From Xylanibacter oryzae DSM 17970 (GTDB lineage: Bacteria > Bacteroidota > Bacteroidia > Bacteroidales > Bacteroidaceae): a stretch of 64,000 bases of DNA. The notes under the pieces were generated by a model. The model was not told the origin of the DNA. It made no database searches and saw only the letters and a program-made list of their open reading frames with translations. The position numbers and the translations under genes are program-made. The stretch spans positions 894,703 through 958,702 of the forward strand of contig NZ_KK073873.1 of assembly GCF_000585355.1 (NCBI RefSeq), written 5' to 3'. Of the stretch, positions 52,947 to 62,951 are shown piece by piece (the stretch's first letter is position 1; each line of letters starts with the position of its first letter).

Positions 52947-53645
52947 ATGGATGCTAAAAGAATAATACAATTTCTAAAAGATGTCTCCGTCAACAATAAC
53001 CGACCTTGGTTTCAGGAGCATAAAGATGAATACCTTGAAGTTAAAAAAAACTTTGAGGAAGATATTACAAGAGCTATTTCCAGAATTGCTGAATTTGACT
53101 CTTCTGTTAAGAATATTCAGGTTAAAGATACCACATATCGATTTTATCGTGATACGAGATTTTCTCCTGATAAGTCACCATATAAGAATCACATAGGAGC
53201 CTATATATCGGCCCATGGTAAAAAATCCATGCACGGAGGATATTATATACATCTAGAGCCGGGGCATTGTCTTCTTTCTGTTGGCAATTACTGGTTGCCA
53301 ACAAATATACTGACTGCTTGTCGTAATGAAATAATGTCAAATGAAGGAAAATGGCTCGAATGTGTAGAAAACGATAAGTTCATCAAACTTTTTGGTAAGG
53401 CTGAAAATAAAGGATGGAATTCACCAAAAGGCTTTGGATTAGAATACCTTAAAACATGTCCTTCTGGTTTCCCAAAAGATTATGAGCATATTCAATATCT
53501 CCGAATGAAAGACTATTGCTGCTGGAAAGCAGTACCTGATACGTTCTTTGATGGAGAAAAATGGCTTGATGAGATGGTTGGCATATATAAGGTTGCTAAA
53601 CCGATGTTAGATTTTATGAATAATGTTATAGACGATTACGAATAG
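52947..53645 (+). CDS. DUF2461 (TIGR02453) family protein
   Basis: 232 residues, cytoplasmic, function unknown. Family motifs include NNNRPWFQEHKDEYL near the start, YRFYRDTRFSPDKSPYKNHIGAY, and GGYYIHLEPG. It follows nth by five bases. An 11-bp hairpin (53625-53635 with 53646-53656) spans its stop codon; without a T-run it is not a typical terminator and may stabilise the mRNA 3' end. Confidence 0.88.
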   Translation: MDAKRIIQFLKDVSVNNNRPWFQEHKDEYLEVKKNFEEDITRAISRIAEFDSSVKNIQVKDTTYRFYRDTRFSPDKSPYKNHIGAYISAHGKKSMHGGYYIHLEPGHCLLSVGNYWLPTNILTACRNEIMSNEGKWLECVENDKFIKLFGKAENKGWNSPKGFGLEYLKTCPSGFPKDYEHIQYLRMKDYCCWKAVPDTFFDGEKWLDEMVGIYKVAKPMLDFMNNVIDDYE

Positions 53646-53656
53646 TCGTCTATAAC
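53625..53656 (+). other. Hairpin across the DUF2461 stop codon
   Basis: Arms GTTATAGACGA and TCGTCTATAAC pair perfectly over a 10-base loop that holds the stop region. No U-tract follows on either strand. The convergent recQ gene ends 13 bases further on. Confidence 0.6.
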
Positions 53657-53668
53657 GTTACGCAGCGA

Positions 53669-55489
53669 TCAGTAATTTCTTATTATTTTTGTGAATAGCT
53701 CACCATATTTGGCTTTTTTGAAATCTCCAATACCAGATATCATACCAAAATCTTCTATTGTTTTGGGTTTATTGATTGCTAGGGAGTGTAGTACTTTATC
53801 TGATAAAATAATATAAGGAGGGAAACCCTGTTCGTCGGCGAGTCTTTTTCTCAAAGCGCGTAAAGCTTCAAATAGTTGCATGTCCTCATGCCCATCAGTT
53901 GGCGCCATCCCTGGTATTATTATAGACGGAATCTCTAGGTGCATGTGCTTCTTCTTTGGTGCTTGCACTTTTATATTATGGTCAATTACAGCTAGTTGAG
54001 TTCGCTTTTTACCCTTTAGAATGTCCCATCCGCTAGATGTTATTTTAATATGATTCGATTCGCTATAGTCGATCTCTATAAATCCCATCTGCAACATCTG
54101 TAGAATATAATCTTGCCAGTCGTTGGATGTTATATCACGTCCTACGCCATATGTCTTCAGTTGGCTATATCCCTTACGTATAACAGTAGTTGAGTTTATA
54201 CCCCTTAGAATCTCTATTGTTGTAGAAACCCGTATTTCTTCATTAGTACGTGCTACCGCACTCAATGCTTTTTGTACTATTATAGTACCATCAAATTTAA
54301 TAGGAGGATTATCGCACACATCGCAGTTTCCACAGTCCTTGTCTGTTTGTTCACCAAAATAATTCAGAAGAATTCTTCTTCGACATACATTTGATTCTGC
54401 ATATTCCCTCATACGACGTAGTTTATCCATATTTACCTGCTGCTGTCCACTATCTTTTGCGAATTGTTGTAATTGAATAATATCAGCTAATGAATAAAAT
54501 AATACAGTATCAGCAGGAGCCCCGTCTCTGCCGGCACGACCAATTTCCTGATAAAAATTCTCTATGCTTTTAGGCATATTGTAATGTATGATCCACCTTA
54601 CGTTACTCTTGTCAATACCCATTCCGAAAGCTACGGTTGCACATATTATTTGTACTAAATCATTCTTATATGCTTCCTGAGTCTTATTTCTTTCTTCAGC
54701 AGACAGACCAGCATGGTATATAGCAGAATTATATCCATGTTCTCTAAGAACTTTTGATATCATTTCCGTATTTTTTCTGCTTAGACAGTATATTATGCCA
54801 CTTTCACCTTTATGGTTGTCTATGAAATTAAAGATATATTTTAATTTTTCAGGCTTTTTGTATTCACGTTTGACAGTCAAACTAAGGTTAGGTCTGTCAA
54901 ATGATGAGATAAATATTTTAGGATCTTTTAGATTTAACTGTTTAACTATATCTTCACGCGTTATTTTGTCTGCAGTAGCAGTAAGTGCGAGTACAGGAAC
55001 ATTTGGGAATTCTTGATGTAAAATACCTAGTTGTGAGTACTCGGGTCGAAAGTCATGCCCCCATTGACTTATACAATGAGCTTCGTCTATTGCAAACAAT
55101 GAAATTTTTATACTTTTTAGGAGATATGGAATCTCTGATATCAATTTTTCAGGAGACATATAAATCAACTTTAAATCACCTGAAAGGCATTTCCTTCTTA
55201 TAACAGTATCACTGTTTATGTCATTGTTAGAATTGAGTGCTTCTGCTTCTATACCATTGGCTTTAAGAGTCTCCACTTGATCTTTCATCAGACTTATTAG
55301 CGGTGATAACACAACAGCCGTTCCGGGTAAGTTCAAGGCAGGTATCTGATAGCATATACTTTTACCTCCGCCAGTAGGCATAAGCGCCATACAGTCATTC
55401 CCTTTTATTACTTCATTTATTATTTCTTCCTGATTGGGTCTGAAAGAATCATATCCGTAATATTGCTTTAATAAATATTTAATTTCCAT
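53669..55489 (-). CDS. recQ: ATP-dependent DNA helicase RecQ
   Basis: 606 residues from ATG 55489 ([20 protein letters not shown]). Motif [13 protein letters not shown], motif [22 protein letters not shown], motif [11 protein letters not shown], motif [12 protein letters not shown]. The zinc-binding region ([12 protein letters not shown] then CGNCDVC), winged helix and a C-terminal HRDC domain ([21 protein letters not shown]) follow. Acts in recombination repair. A longer in-frame extension to 55630 crosses the promoter region and has no RecQ homology, so it is not used. Confidence 0.95.
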   Translation of the reverse strand: MEIKYLLKQYYGYDSFRPNQEEIINEVIKGNDCMALMPTGGGKSICYQIPALNLPGTAVVLSPLISLMKDQVETLKANGIEAEALNSNNDINSDTVIRRKCLSGDLKLIYMSPEKLISEIPYLLKSIKISLFAIDEAHCISQWGHDFRPEYSQLGILHQEFPNVPVLALTATADKITREDIVKQLNLKDPKIFISSFDRPNLSLTVKREYKKPEKLKYIFNFIDNHKGESGIIYCLSRKNTEMISKVLREHGYNSAIYHAGLSAEERNKTQEAYKNDLVQIICATVAFGMGIDKSNVRWIIHYNMPKSIENFYQEIGRAGRDGAPADTVLFYSLADIIQLQQFAKDSGQQQVNMDKLRRMREYAESNVCRRRILLNYFGEQTDKDCGNCDVCDNPPIKFDGTIIVQKALSAVARTNEEIRVSTTIEILRGINSTTVIRKGYSQLKTYGVGRDITSNDWQDYILQMLQMGFIEIDYSESNHIKITSSGWDILKGKKRTQLAVIDHNIKVQAPKKKHMHLEIPSIIIPGMAPTDGHEDMQLFEALRALRKRLADEQGFPPYIILSDKVLHSLAINKPKTIEDFGMISGIGDFKKAKYGELFTKIIRNY

Positions 55490-55507
55490 AATCATCTGAA
55501 TTGTATA

Positions 55508-55576
55508 CAAAGTTAGTTTATTTTTACTAAAAAATACCATAAAGCTTGATTTTTCATTAGAAATTGTATATATTTG
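55508..55576. promoter_or_regulatory. Divergent promoters for recQ and the AraC-type gene
   Basis: Minus-strand TAACTTTG at 55508-55515 for recQ, with a leader of about 15-20 nt. Plus-strand TATATTTG at 55569-55576 with TTG at 55546-55548 (spacer 20) for the AraC-type gene. Confidence 0.6.
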
Positions 55577-55613
55577 CACCTCAATTTTAAGTAACAAATA
55601 AATACATTCAGGT

Positions 55614-56069
55614 ATGGCAAAGTATAACATTACAGAAAAGAAGGAAAAAGATGCGCGTTATCGAGGCTTGGTAAGACCAAGTCTTATGGATGAATTAAAG
55701 GAGAAAATATTAAACATAGTCTTAATTCAGAAAAAATATAAGGATAAAGACTATTCAGCAAAGCATTTAGCAGAAGATTTAGGAACTAACACAAGATATA
55801 TTTCAGCTGTGGTAAATGTAAAATTTCACATGAACTATACCTCTTTTGTAAATAAGTTCCGTATTGAAGAAGCTATGTCTATTCTTGTAGATAAGAGATA
55901 CAATGATCTTAGCATGGAAGATGTTAGTGACATGGTGGGTTTTGCTAATCGTCAGTCGTTTTATGCTTCTTTCTTTAAGATAAAGAATATGACTCCTAGA
56001 GATTATAAGATGAAGTATATTTCTCAGCATCCCAAAGCTCTTAAAGAACCTGGTAAAAAAAGGTTGTAA
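55614..56069 (+). CDS. Short AraC-type DNA-binding protein
   Basis: 151 residues containing only the double helix-turn-helix of AraC proteins ([22 protein letters not shown] and [24 protein letters not shown]), with a basic N-terminal tail instead of a sensor domain. Such short forms in Bacteroidetes are often the output part of split or histidine-kinase-linked systems, but no sensor is adjacent. Downstream is the DPP III gene after 23 bases. Confidence 0.85.
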   Translation: MAKYNITEKKEKDARYRGLVRPSLMDELKEKILNIVLIQKKYKDKDYSAKHLAEDLGTNTRYISAVVNVKFHMNYTSFVNKFRIEEAMSILVDKRYNDLSMEDVSDMVGFANRQSFYASFFKIKNMTPRDYKMKYISQHPKALKEPGKKRL

Positions 56070-56092
56070 ACCTTGAATTTAAGTAAGAATAA

Positions 56093-58051
56093 ATGCAGAA
56101 AGAAAAATTCAGATATTCGGATGAACACTTTGCAGATTTACAGATGCTTAGGTATCGTCTGAATGATTTTGAAAAACTATCTATAAAACAGAAAAAATTA
56201 GTATATTATCTCTCCGAAGCCACATTGTGGGGAAGGGATATTACATTTGATCAATTCGGCAAATACAACCTCCGCATCCGCAAGATGTTGGAGGTTCTGT
56301 TTGTTGAATACTCTGGTAATAGAGAGTGCGAAGAATTTAAAAGTCTTGTTACATACCTTAAAAGGCTATGGTTTTCAAATGGTATTTATCATCATTACGG
56401 TTGTGAAAAATTTGATCCGGAATTTTCAGAATCTTATTTACGTAAAGTAATATTAGAAATAGAACCATCTCATCTTCCATTATCTGAAAATCAGTCAGTT
56501 AAGGACTTTTGTGATGAATTATGTCCCGTAATATTTGATAAAGACATATTATCAAAGAGAGTTAATCAAACAGACGGAGTTGATATTGTTGCTACTTCTG
56601 CTTGCAATTATTATAGTGGTGTTACACAAAATGAAGCTGAGCAGTTTTATGCAGAGAAAAAAAAGGTTTGTACACAGCAACCTCCATCATATGGTCTTAA
56701 TTCACGTTTGGTAAAAGAACATGGAGTAATAGAAGAACAGGTTTGGAAAGAAAATGGTCTTTACGGCTCTACAATTAGTAAAATAGTTTACTGGTTGGAA
56801 AAAGCAAAAGGAGTTGCCGAAAATAAGAAACAAGAAAGTGTTATTAGTTTACTTATAAAGTATTATAAATCAGGCAATTTATCAGACTTCGATAAATATT
56901 CTATTGAATCGGTAAACTCGCTTGAAGGAGACATTGACTTTATCAATGGTTTTATTGAGGTTTATGGTGACCCCCTTGGTTTGAAAGGTTCATGGGAAGG
57001 CATAGTAGAGATAAAAGATATTGAAGCCACACAACGTACAAAGACTATAAGTAATAATGCACAATGGTTTGAAGATCATTCCCCAGTAGACCCTAAATTT
57101 AGAAAACCAAGAGTGAAAGGAGTATCTGCCAATGTTGTTTCAGCGGCTATGTTGGGTGGCGACGAATATCCATCTACTGCAATAGGTATAAATTTGCCCA
57201 ATGCAGATTGGATTCGTGCACAATATGGAAGTAAAAGTGTCACAATAAGTAATCTTACTTACGCATATAATAAGGCAGCCAAAGGTTCAGGCTTTAAAGA
57301 AGAATTTGTTATTGATAATGAAACGATCCAGCTTATTGACAAATACGGTGATATTTGTGATGAGTTGCATACAGACCTTCATGAATGTTTAGGTCATGGA
57401 AGCGGTCAGTTACTATCTGGTGTAGACCCAGATGCGCTTAAGGCTTACGGTAATACAATTGAAGAGGCAAGAGCAGACCTGTTCGGCTTATATTATATTG
57501 CAGATGATAAACTTGTTGAGTTAGGTCTTGTTCCGGATAAAGAGGCATATAAGTCAAACTATTATACATATATAATGAATGGACTTATGACTCAACTTAC
57601 ACGTATTAAACCTGGCCATATAATCGAAGAAGCTCATATGCGCAACCGTTCGCTAATTGCTCATTGGTGTCTTGAAAAAGGGAAAGATGAAAACGTGATA
57701 GAGATGTTGCAAAAAAATGGTAAAACATATATAGCAATCAATGACTATCATAAATTACGTACCTTATTTGCAGAGTTGCTTGCGGAAATACAACGCATTA
57801 AAAGTACAGGCGACTATGAGACAGCTAGATTCATTGTAGAGACGTATGCTGTAAAAGTTGATGCACAGTTGCATACAGAAATACTCGAAAGATACAAAAA
57901 ATTGAATCTTGCTCCCTATAAAGGATTTATAAATCCTGTAATGACTCCTGTTATTGATGATGAAGGTAATATAACTGATGTCGCAATAGACTATACTGAG
58001 ACATACGAACATCAGATGCTAAGATACAGCAAAAATTATTCAGTAATGTGA
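56093..58051 (+). CDS. Dipeptidyl peptidase III (M49)
   Basis: 652 residues. Zinc motif HECLGHGSGQLL (near 435-446) is the HExxGH form, and the third ligand Glu lies in EEARADLFGLYY. It removes dipeptides from peptide N-termini. No signal peptide, so it is cytoplasmic, unlike some Bacteroides relatives. Together with pepD it points to peptide use. 10 bases before the alkylation-repair-like gene. Confidence 0.93.
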   Translation: MQKEKFRYSDEHFADLQMLRYRLNDFEKLSIKQKKLVYYLSEATLWGRDITFDQFGKYNLRIRKMLEVLFVEYSGNRECEEFKSLVTYLKRLWFSNGIYHHYGCEKFDPEFSESYLRKVILEIEPSHLPLSENQSVKDFCDELCPVIFDKDILSKRVNQTDGVDIVATSACNYYSGVTQNEAEQFYAEKKKVCTQQPPSYGLNSRLVKEHGVIEEQVWKENGLYGSTISKIVYWLEKAKGVAENKKQESVISLLIKYYKSGNLSDFDKYSIESVNSLEGDIDFINGFIEVYGDPLGLKGSWEGIVEIKDIEATQRTKTISNNAQWFEDHSPVDPKFRKPRVKGVSANVVSAAMLGGDEYPSTAIGINLPNADWIRAQYGSKSVTISNLTYAYNKAAKGSGFKEEFVIDNETIQLIDKYGDICDELHTDLHECLGHGSGQLLSGVDPDALKAYGNTIEEARADLFGLYYIADDKLVELGLVPDKEAYKSNYYTYIMNGLMTQLTRIKPGHIIEEAHMRNRSLIAHWCLEKGKDENVIEMLQKNGKTYIAINDYHKLRTLFAELLAEIQRIKSTGDYETARFIVETYAVKVDAQLHTEILERYKKLNLAPYKGFINPVMTPVIDDEGNITDVAIDYTETYEHQMLRYSKNYSVM

Positions 58052-58061
58052 TAATATCATT

Positions 58062-58682
58062 ATGAACGAAGAAACACACGAAAGACTAAAGAGTATTAAA
58101 CAGAGTTTCAGGCTTATGATGAACGGTGTTGCCGCACAATCTATGCGTGAAAAAGGTATAGTATATAAGATAAATTGGGGTGTTCCTCTTCCGTTATTAA
58201 AAAAACAAGCAGAAGAAATAGGACCAGACTATGATCTTGCAATAGAATTATGGAAAGAAGATATACGTGAGTGTAAGATTCTAGCCATAATGATAATGCC
58301 AATTGATAGAATGCTTCCAGAAATAACAGACTTATGGATGGAACAGACACCTACACAAGAGATAGCAGAAGTGGCTGCAATGTATTTGTATCAGAAATTG
58401 GAGTATGCACCTGTTATAGCATACGAATGGATTGCCTCAGATAATATTTTATATCAATTATGTGGTTATAATATTCTTTCGCGTCTGTTTTCTAAAGGTC
58501 TGGAGCCTAATGAAAGAGGAATAAACGAATTTCTTGACCAGGCTAAGACCGCTTTACTGGGCGATAATATATCCATTAAGAAGGCAGCAATAAATAGTAT
58601 AAGACATTTTGCCGATTTTGGAGAGGAATATGAGCAAATAGCAAAAAGAGCTATGAAAAGTCTTAATTTACAACTTTTTTAA
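58062..58682 (+). CDS. DNA-alkylation-repair-like HEAT-repeat protein
   Basis: 206 residues, all-helical, with ALK/HEAT-type repeats (GVPLPLLKKQAEEIG; LAIELWKEDIRECKILAI). It resembles short AlkD-like relatives but the DNA-binding and catalytic positions of AlkD are not clearly conserved, so activity is uncertain. Linked to DPP III in the same transcript. Confidence 0.75.
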   Translation: MNEETHERLKSIKQSFRLMMNGVAAQSMREKGIVYKINWGVPLPLLKKQAEEIGPDYDLAIELWKEDIRECKILAIMIMPIDRMLPEITDLWMEQTPTQEIAEVAAMYLYQKLEYAPVIAYEWIASDNILYQLCGYNILSRLFSKGLEPNERGINEFLDQAKTALLGDNISIKKAAINSIRHFADFGEEYEQIAKRAMKSLNLQLF

Positions 58683-58714
58683 TCTATAAATAAAAATATT
58701 CGAATAAAAAGTTG

Positions 58715-58722
58715 TAAATTTG
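58715..58722 (+). promoter_or_regulatory. -7 element of the Fur-family/purA/hisS unit
   Basis: TAAATTTG, 25 bases before the Fur-family ATG. Confidence 0.5.
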
Positions 58723-58747
58723 TGCGATTATATTATTAACGTGTAGA

Positions 58748-59242
58748 ATGGAAGATATTGCAAAAGCTGCGGCCAGAGAAATATTGGATAAATATATCGA
58801 AACAACTAAGCGTCGCAAGACGTCTGAAAGATATACTATCCTGAACGCAGTATATACTCTTTCAAGCAATTTTACAATAGATGAATTAAATGAATATCTA
58901 GATAAAAATTGTAATTTCATAGTTAGTAGAGGCACACTTTATAATACATTGGGCTTGTTTGTTGAGATACATTTAGTAGCTCGATATAACACGCAGTCAG
59001 GAACAAAGTATGAAGCATGTTATAACAGCAAAGGCCATTGCCGTCGTGTTTGCACAATATGTGGTAAAGTCACAGAAGTAAAATCAAAGGAAATAGACAA
59101 AGCAATTTCAAACACACATTTTAAGCGATTTCATAAAAACGGTTATTCCGTTTTTATTTATGGTATATGTACATCTTGTCAGGCACAAATGACGAGACGT
59201 AGGTGTATTGATGCAAAAAAGAAGAATAAAGAAACAATATAA
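58748..59242 (+). CDS. Fur-family transcriptional repressor
   Basis: 164 residues. N-terminal winged helix (RRKTSERYTILNAVYTL, IVSRGTLYNTLGLFVEIHLV), then the dimerisation domain with two structural-zinc CxxC pairs (VCTICGK and ICTSCQ). The regulatory metal site that reads HHDH in classical Fur is reduced here to GHCRRV, so the ligand may differ from Fe2+. It stands five bases before purA, an arrangement I recall from Bacteroidales. Confidence 0.85.
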   Translation: MEDIAKAAAREILDKYIETTKRRKTSERYTILNAVYTLSSNFTIDELNEYLDKNCNFIVSRGTLYNTLGLFVEIHLVARYNTQSGTKYEACYNSKGHCRRVCTICGKVTEVKSKEIDKAISNTHFKRFHKNGYSVFIYGICTSCQAQMTRRRCIDAKKKNKETI

Positions 59243-59247
59243 ATAAA

Positions 59248-60519
59248 ATGAAAACAGGTAAAGTAGATGTTCTGCTGGGTCTCCAGTGGGGCGATGAAGG
59301 AAAAGGTAAGGTAGTCGATGTATTGACTCCGAAGTATGATGTTGTAGCTCGTTTCCAAGGTGGCCCAAATGCAGGGCATACTCTTGAATTCGAAGGTCAG
59401 AAATATGTACTTCGCAGCATTCCTTCTGGTATATTCCAGGGCGGCAAAGTAAATATCATTGGCAACGGTGTAGTTTTAGCTCCAGATCTCTTTATGGATG
59501 AAGCAAAGGATTTGGAGAAGAGCGGTCACGATCTAAAGGAACGTCTTCATATATCAAAGAAGGCTCATCTCATCATGCCTACACATCGTATATTGGATGC
59601 TGCTTACGAGGCAGCCAAAGGTAAAAATAAAGTTGGAACCACTGGTAAGGGAATCGGTCCTACATACACAGACAAAGTTTCACGTAATGGTCTTCGTGTT
59701 GGTGACATCCTTGAAAATTTTGAAGAGAAATATGCCGCACATAAGGCGCGCCATGATAAAATGTTAAAGGCTCTCAATTATGATTATGATATAACAGAAG
59801 TTGAGAAAAAATGGATGGAAGGTATCGAATACATTAAACAGTTCCATATTGTGGATTCAGAGCATGAAATAAACAATATTCTTCGTTCTGGTAAGGACAT
59901 TCTTTGCGAAGGTGCTCAAGGTACAATGCTTGATGTAGATTTCGGTTCATACCCATTTGTTACATCATCCAATACTATTTGTGCCGGTGCATGCATTGGT
60001 CTTGGCATCGGTCCAAACAAGATAGGCGAGGTATATGGTATAATGAAAGCATATTGTACACGTGTTGGTGCAGGTCCATTCCCTACAGAACTATTTGATG
60101 AGACAGGCGCTAAGATACGCGACCTTGGTCATGAATATGGAGCTGTAACAGGCCGTGAACGTCGTTGTGGCTGGATAGACCTTGTGGCCTTGCGTTATTC
60201 TATTATGGTCAACGGTGTTACACAGTTAATAATGATGAAGAGTGATGTACTTGATGGTTTTGACAAGATCAAGGCATGTGTAGCATACAAGCAGAATGGA
60301 AAGAAAATTGATTATTTCCCTTATGACATTGAAGAAGGCATTGAGCCTGTTTATGAAGAATTGTCAGGATGGAACGCAGATATGACTAAGTTTACCAGTG
60401 AAGATCAGTTTCCACAGGCATTCAAAGACTATATCAATTTCCTTGAGGTACAATTGGAGACACCTATCAAGATTATCTCAATAGGTCCTGACCGTGACCA
60501 GACAATTGTAAGAAAATAA
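59248..60519 (+). CDS. purA: Adenylosuccinate synthetase
   Basis: Joins IMP and aspartate with GTP, the first step from IMP to AMP. 423 residues. The N-terminus has the GTP/IMP motif LGLQWGDEGKGKVVD with catalytic Asp and the phosphate-binding loop, followed by GGPNAGHTLEF (catalytic His), GIGPTYTDK, and PTELFDETGAKI. It precedes hisS by 12 bases. Confidence 0.97.
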   Translation: MKTGKVDVLLGLQWGDEGKGKVVDVLTPKYDVVARFQGGPNAGHTLEFEGQKYVLRSIPSGIFQGGKVNIIGNGVVLAPDLFMDEAKDLEKSGHDLKERLHISKKAHLIMPTHRILDAAYEAAKGKNKVGTTGKGIGPTYTDKVSRNGLRVGDILENFEEKYAAHKARHDKMLKALNYDYDITEVEKKWMEGIEYIKQFHIVDSEHEINNILRSGKDILCEGAQGTMLDVDFGSYPFVTSSNTICAGACIGLGIGPNKIGEVYGIMKAYCTRVGAGPFPTELFDETGAKIRDLGHEYGAVTGRERRCGWIDLVALRYSIMVNGVTQLIMMKSDVLDGFDKIKACVAYKQNGKKIDYFPYDIEEGIEPVYEELSGWNADMTKFTSEDQFPQAFKDYINFLEVQLETPIKIISIGPDRDQTIVRK

Positions 60520-60531
60520 CAGAGTGTAAGA

Positions 60532-61893
60532 ATGAATAAACCAAGTATTCCAAAAGGTACGCGCGACTTTTCTCCTATAGAGATGGCAAAGCGTAACTAT
60601 ATCTTTGATACAATTAGACAAGTATATGCCCTCTATGGCTTTCAGCAGATAGAGACTCCGGCTATGGAGACTCTGCAGACGCTGATGGGCAAATATGGTG
60701 AAGAAGGAGATAAACTGTTGTTTAAGGTTCTGAATAGTGGTGATTATATGAATAAGATCACTGATGAAGACTTATCGCAGCGAAGTTCACTCCATCTGGC
60801 AGCAAAACTCTGTGAGAAGGGTTTGCGTTACGACCTCACTGTACCATTCGCCCGTTATGTTGTGATGCATAGAGAGGAATTACAGTTACCATTTAAGAGA
60901 TACCAGATACAACCAGTATGGCGAGCAGATCGTCCTCAAAAAGGTCGCTATCGTGAATTCTATCAGTGTGATGCAGATGTAGTAGGAAGTGACTCTTTAT
61001 TGAATGAGGTTGAACTTATGCAGATTGTCGATACTGTTTTTACACGTTTTGGTGTCAGAGTTCAGATAAAAATCAACAACCGTAAGATCCTAACAGGTAT
61101 GGCTGAAGTAATAGGCGCTGCAGATAAAATTGTAGACATTACCGTAGCGATAGACAAACTTGATAAGATCGGTCTTGAAAGCGTAAATGAAGAACTAGCT
61201 GCCGATGGTATCAGTGCTGAGGCGATAGAAAAACTACAACCTATCATCTCACTAAGTGGAACAAATGATGAGAAACTGGCTACAATAGCAGAGGTGCTAA
61301 AAGGGTCGGAAATAGGAATGAAAGGAGTCGAAGAGACACGTTTTATTCTTGACACACTTAAGAAATGCTCATTAAAGAACGAAATACAGTTAGATCTTAC
61401 TTTAGCACGTGGCCTGAACTATTACACGGGTGCCATATTTGAAGTTAAGGCTTTAGACACGCCAATGGGAAGTATTACAGGTGGAGGTAGATATGACAAT
61501 CTTACAGGTATATTCGGTATGCCTGGTTTGAGTGGGGTTGGTATATCATTTGGTGCAGACCGCATTTTTGATGTGCTTAATACTCTTGATTTATATCCTA
61601 AAGAGGCTATAAATACGACACAACTGGTATTTATCAATTTTGGTGAGAAGGAAACAGAGTACTGCATGCCAATTATAACTAAAGCCCGTGCAGCAGGTAT
61701 ACGTACAGAGATATTCCCTGATTCGGTCAAGATGAAGAAACAGATGAGTTATGCTAACTCCAAACAAATTCCATTTGTTGCTCTTGCCGGCGATAATGAG
61801 ATGAACGAAGGCAAAGTTACTCTTAAGAATATGACAACAGGTGAGCAGTCACTTGTTACACCTGAAGAGCTGATTTCAATTATTACTGAATAA
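60532..61893 (+). CDS. hisS: Histidyl-tRNA synthetase
   Basis: 453 residues, class II. Motif 1 near [13 protein letters not shown] to IETPAMETL, motif 2 [27 protein letters not shown], the histidine signature [15 protein letters not shown], and motif 3 around [17 protein letters not shown]-terminal anticodon-binding domain follows. Last gene of the Fur-purA-hisS unit. Confidence 0.97.
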   Translation: MNKPSIPKGTRDFSPIEMAKRNYIFDTIRQVYALYGFQQIETPAMETLQTLMGKYGEEGDKLLFKVLNSGDYMNKITDEDLSQRSSLHLAAKLCEKGLRYDLTVPFARYVVMHREELQLPFKRYQIQPVWRADRPQKGRYREFYQCDADVVGSDSLLNEVELMQIVDTVFTRFGVRVQIKINNRKILTGMAEVIGAADKIVDITVAIDKLDKIGLESVNEELAADGISAEAIEKLQPIISLSGTNDEKLATIAEVLKGSEIGMKGVEETRFILDTLKKCSLKNEIQLDLTLARGLNYYTGAIFEVKALDTPMGSITGGGRYDNLTGIFGMPGLSGVGISFGADRIFDVLNTLDLYPKEAINTTQLVFINFGEKETEYCMPIITKARAAGIRTEIFPDSVKMKKQMSYANSKQIPFVALAGDNEMNEGKVTLKNMTTGEQSLVTPEELISIITE

Positions 61894-61907
61894 GTATTAT
61901 TACTGTA

Positions 61908-61943
61908 AAGGTTGGTGTAGTCTATTTAGACTATGCCAACCTT
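61908..61943 (+). terminator. hisS terminator
   Basis: A 17-bp stem, 61908-61924 with 61927-61943 (two G-U pairs), 2-base loop, then ATATTTT. Confidence 0.75.
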
Positions 61944-61952
61944 ATATTTTAA

Positions 61953-62951
61953 ATGCAAACTATGAAACAAACTAAAACACTTATCTGCACTCTGTTGTGC
62001 ATCCTGATCCTTTCATCATTCAAGTCAGATCATGTTATAACAATTTTCATGATAGGGGATTCGACAATGGCAAACAAGGACATCAGCAAAGGCCTTCCTG
62101 AGAGAGGATGGGGTATGGTACTTCCATGTTTTTTCAGTGAAGATGTACGTATAGACAATCATGCTTTAAACGGCCGTTCTTCAAAGAGTTTTATTAATGA
62201 AGGCAGATGGCAGGAAGTTCTCGACAAAATCAACCCCGGTGATTATGTATTTATTCAGTTTGGTCATAATGATGAGAAACCTAAAGCCGACCGTCATACA
62301 GAGCCAGGCTCAACATTTGATGCTAATCTGCGTAGATTCGTTTTTGAGACAAGGAGCAAGGGCGGTATTCCTGTATTATTCAATAGTGTAGTACGCAGAA
62401 TTTTCTCACAGAGTAAGACTGCTGTTACTGACGATGACTTACGTACAAATTCATCTGTTGGACTTCAAGAAGGAAAAACACTGGTTGATACACATGGAGC
62501 TTATCTTCTTTCACCACGTAATGTGGCAAAAGAAATGAATGTACCTTTTGTTGATGCTAATAAGATAACTCATGATTTAGAACAAGGCATGGGACCTGAG
62601 AAATCAAAGAAGTTGCATATGTGGTTTAATCCCGGTGAAGAGCCTTCATTGCCAAAAGGCAGACAGGATAATACACATTATAATGTTTATGGTGCCCATA
62701 TTGTGGCTGGGCTACTAGCTGATGAAATAGGTAAAAAGGTGCCTGCGCTTAAAAAGTATATTCGTCATTATGATATTACAGTTGCCAAAGATGGTAGTGG
62801 AGACTATTTTGATATTCAGAAGGCTGTAGACATGTCACCTGCAAATAAGAAAACAACTATTCTTGTGAGAAAAGGAACTTGGAAGAGACCTTTGTTGTCT
62901 AAAGATAAAAAAATAAAATTTATAATCCAGAGCGGATCCGCTTGGAATTAA
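61953..62951 (+). CDS. CE12 rhamnogalacturonan acetylesterase with a truncated CE8 pectin esterase stump
   Basis: 332 residues. Signal peptide, then an SGNH esterase (residues ~28-262): GDSTMANKD, NHALNGRSSKS, QFGHNDEKP, and the C-terminal Asp-His in DNTHYNVYGAHI, all typical of rhamnogalacturonan acetylesterase. From residue 272 the chain starts a CE8 pectin methylesterase (ITVAKDGSGDYFDIQ, TTILVRKGTWK) but stops after ~60 residues, far short of the catalytic part. The two-domain CE12-CE8 form is known in Bacteroidetes, so this looks like a truncated gene. Its stop overlaps the stop of the next, convergent gene. Confidence 0.85.
   Translation: MQTMKQTKTLICTLLCILILSSFKSDHVITIFMIGDSTMANKDISKGLPERGWGMVLPCFFSEDVRIDNHALNGRSSKSFINEGRWQEVLDKINPGDYVFIQFGHNDEKPKADRHTEPGSTFDANLRRFVFETRSKGGIPVLFNSVVRRIFSQSKTAVTDDDLRTNSSVGLQEGKTLVDTHGAYLLSPRNVAKEMNVPFVDANKITHDLEQGMGPEKSKKLHMWFNPGEEPSLPKGRQDNTHYNVYGAHIVAGLLADEIGKKVPALKKYIRHYDITVAKDGSGDYFDIQKAVDMSPANKKTTILVRKGTWKRPLLSKDKKIKFIIQSGSAWN

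Noticed and set aside
55490..55630. N-terminal extension of RecQ
   Set aside because: It covers the recQ promoter and the start of the divergent AraC-type gene and shows no helicase similarity.
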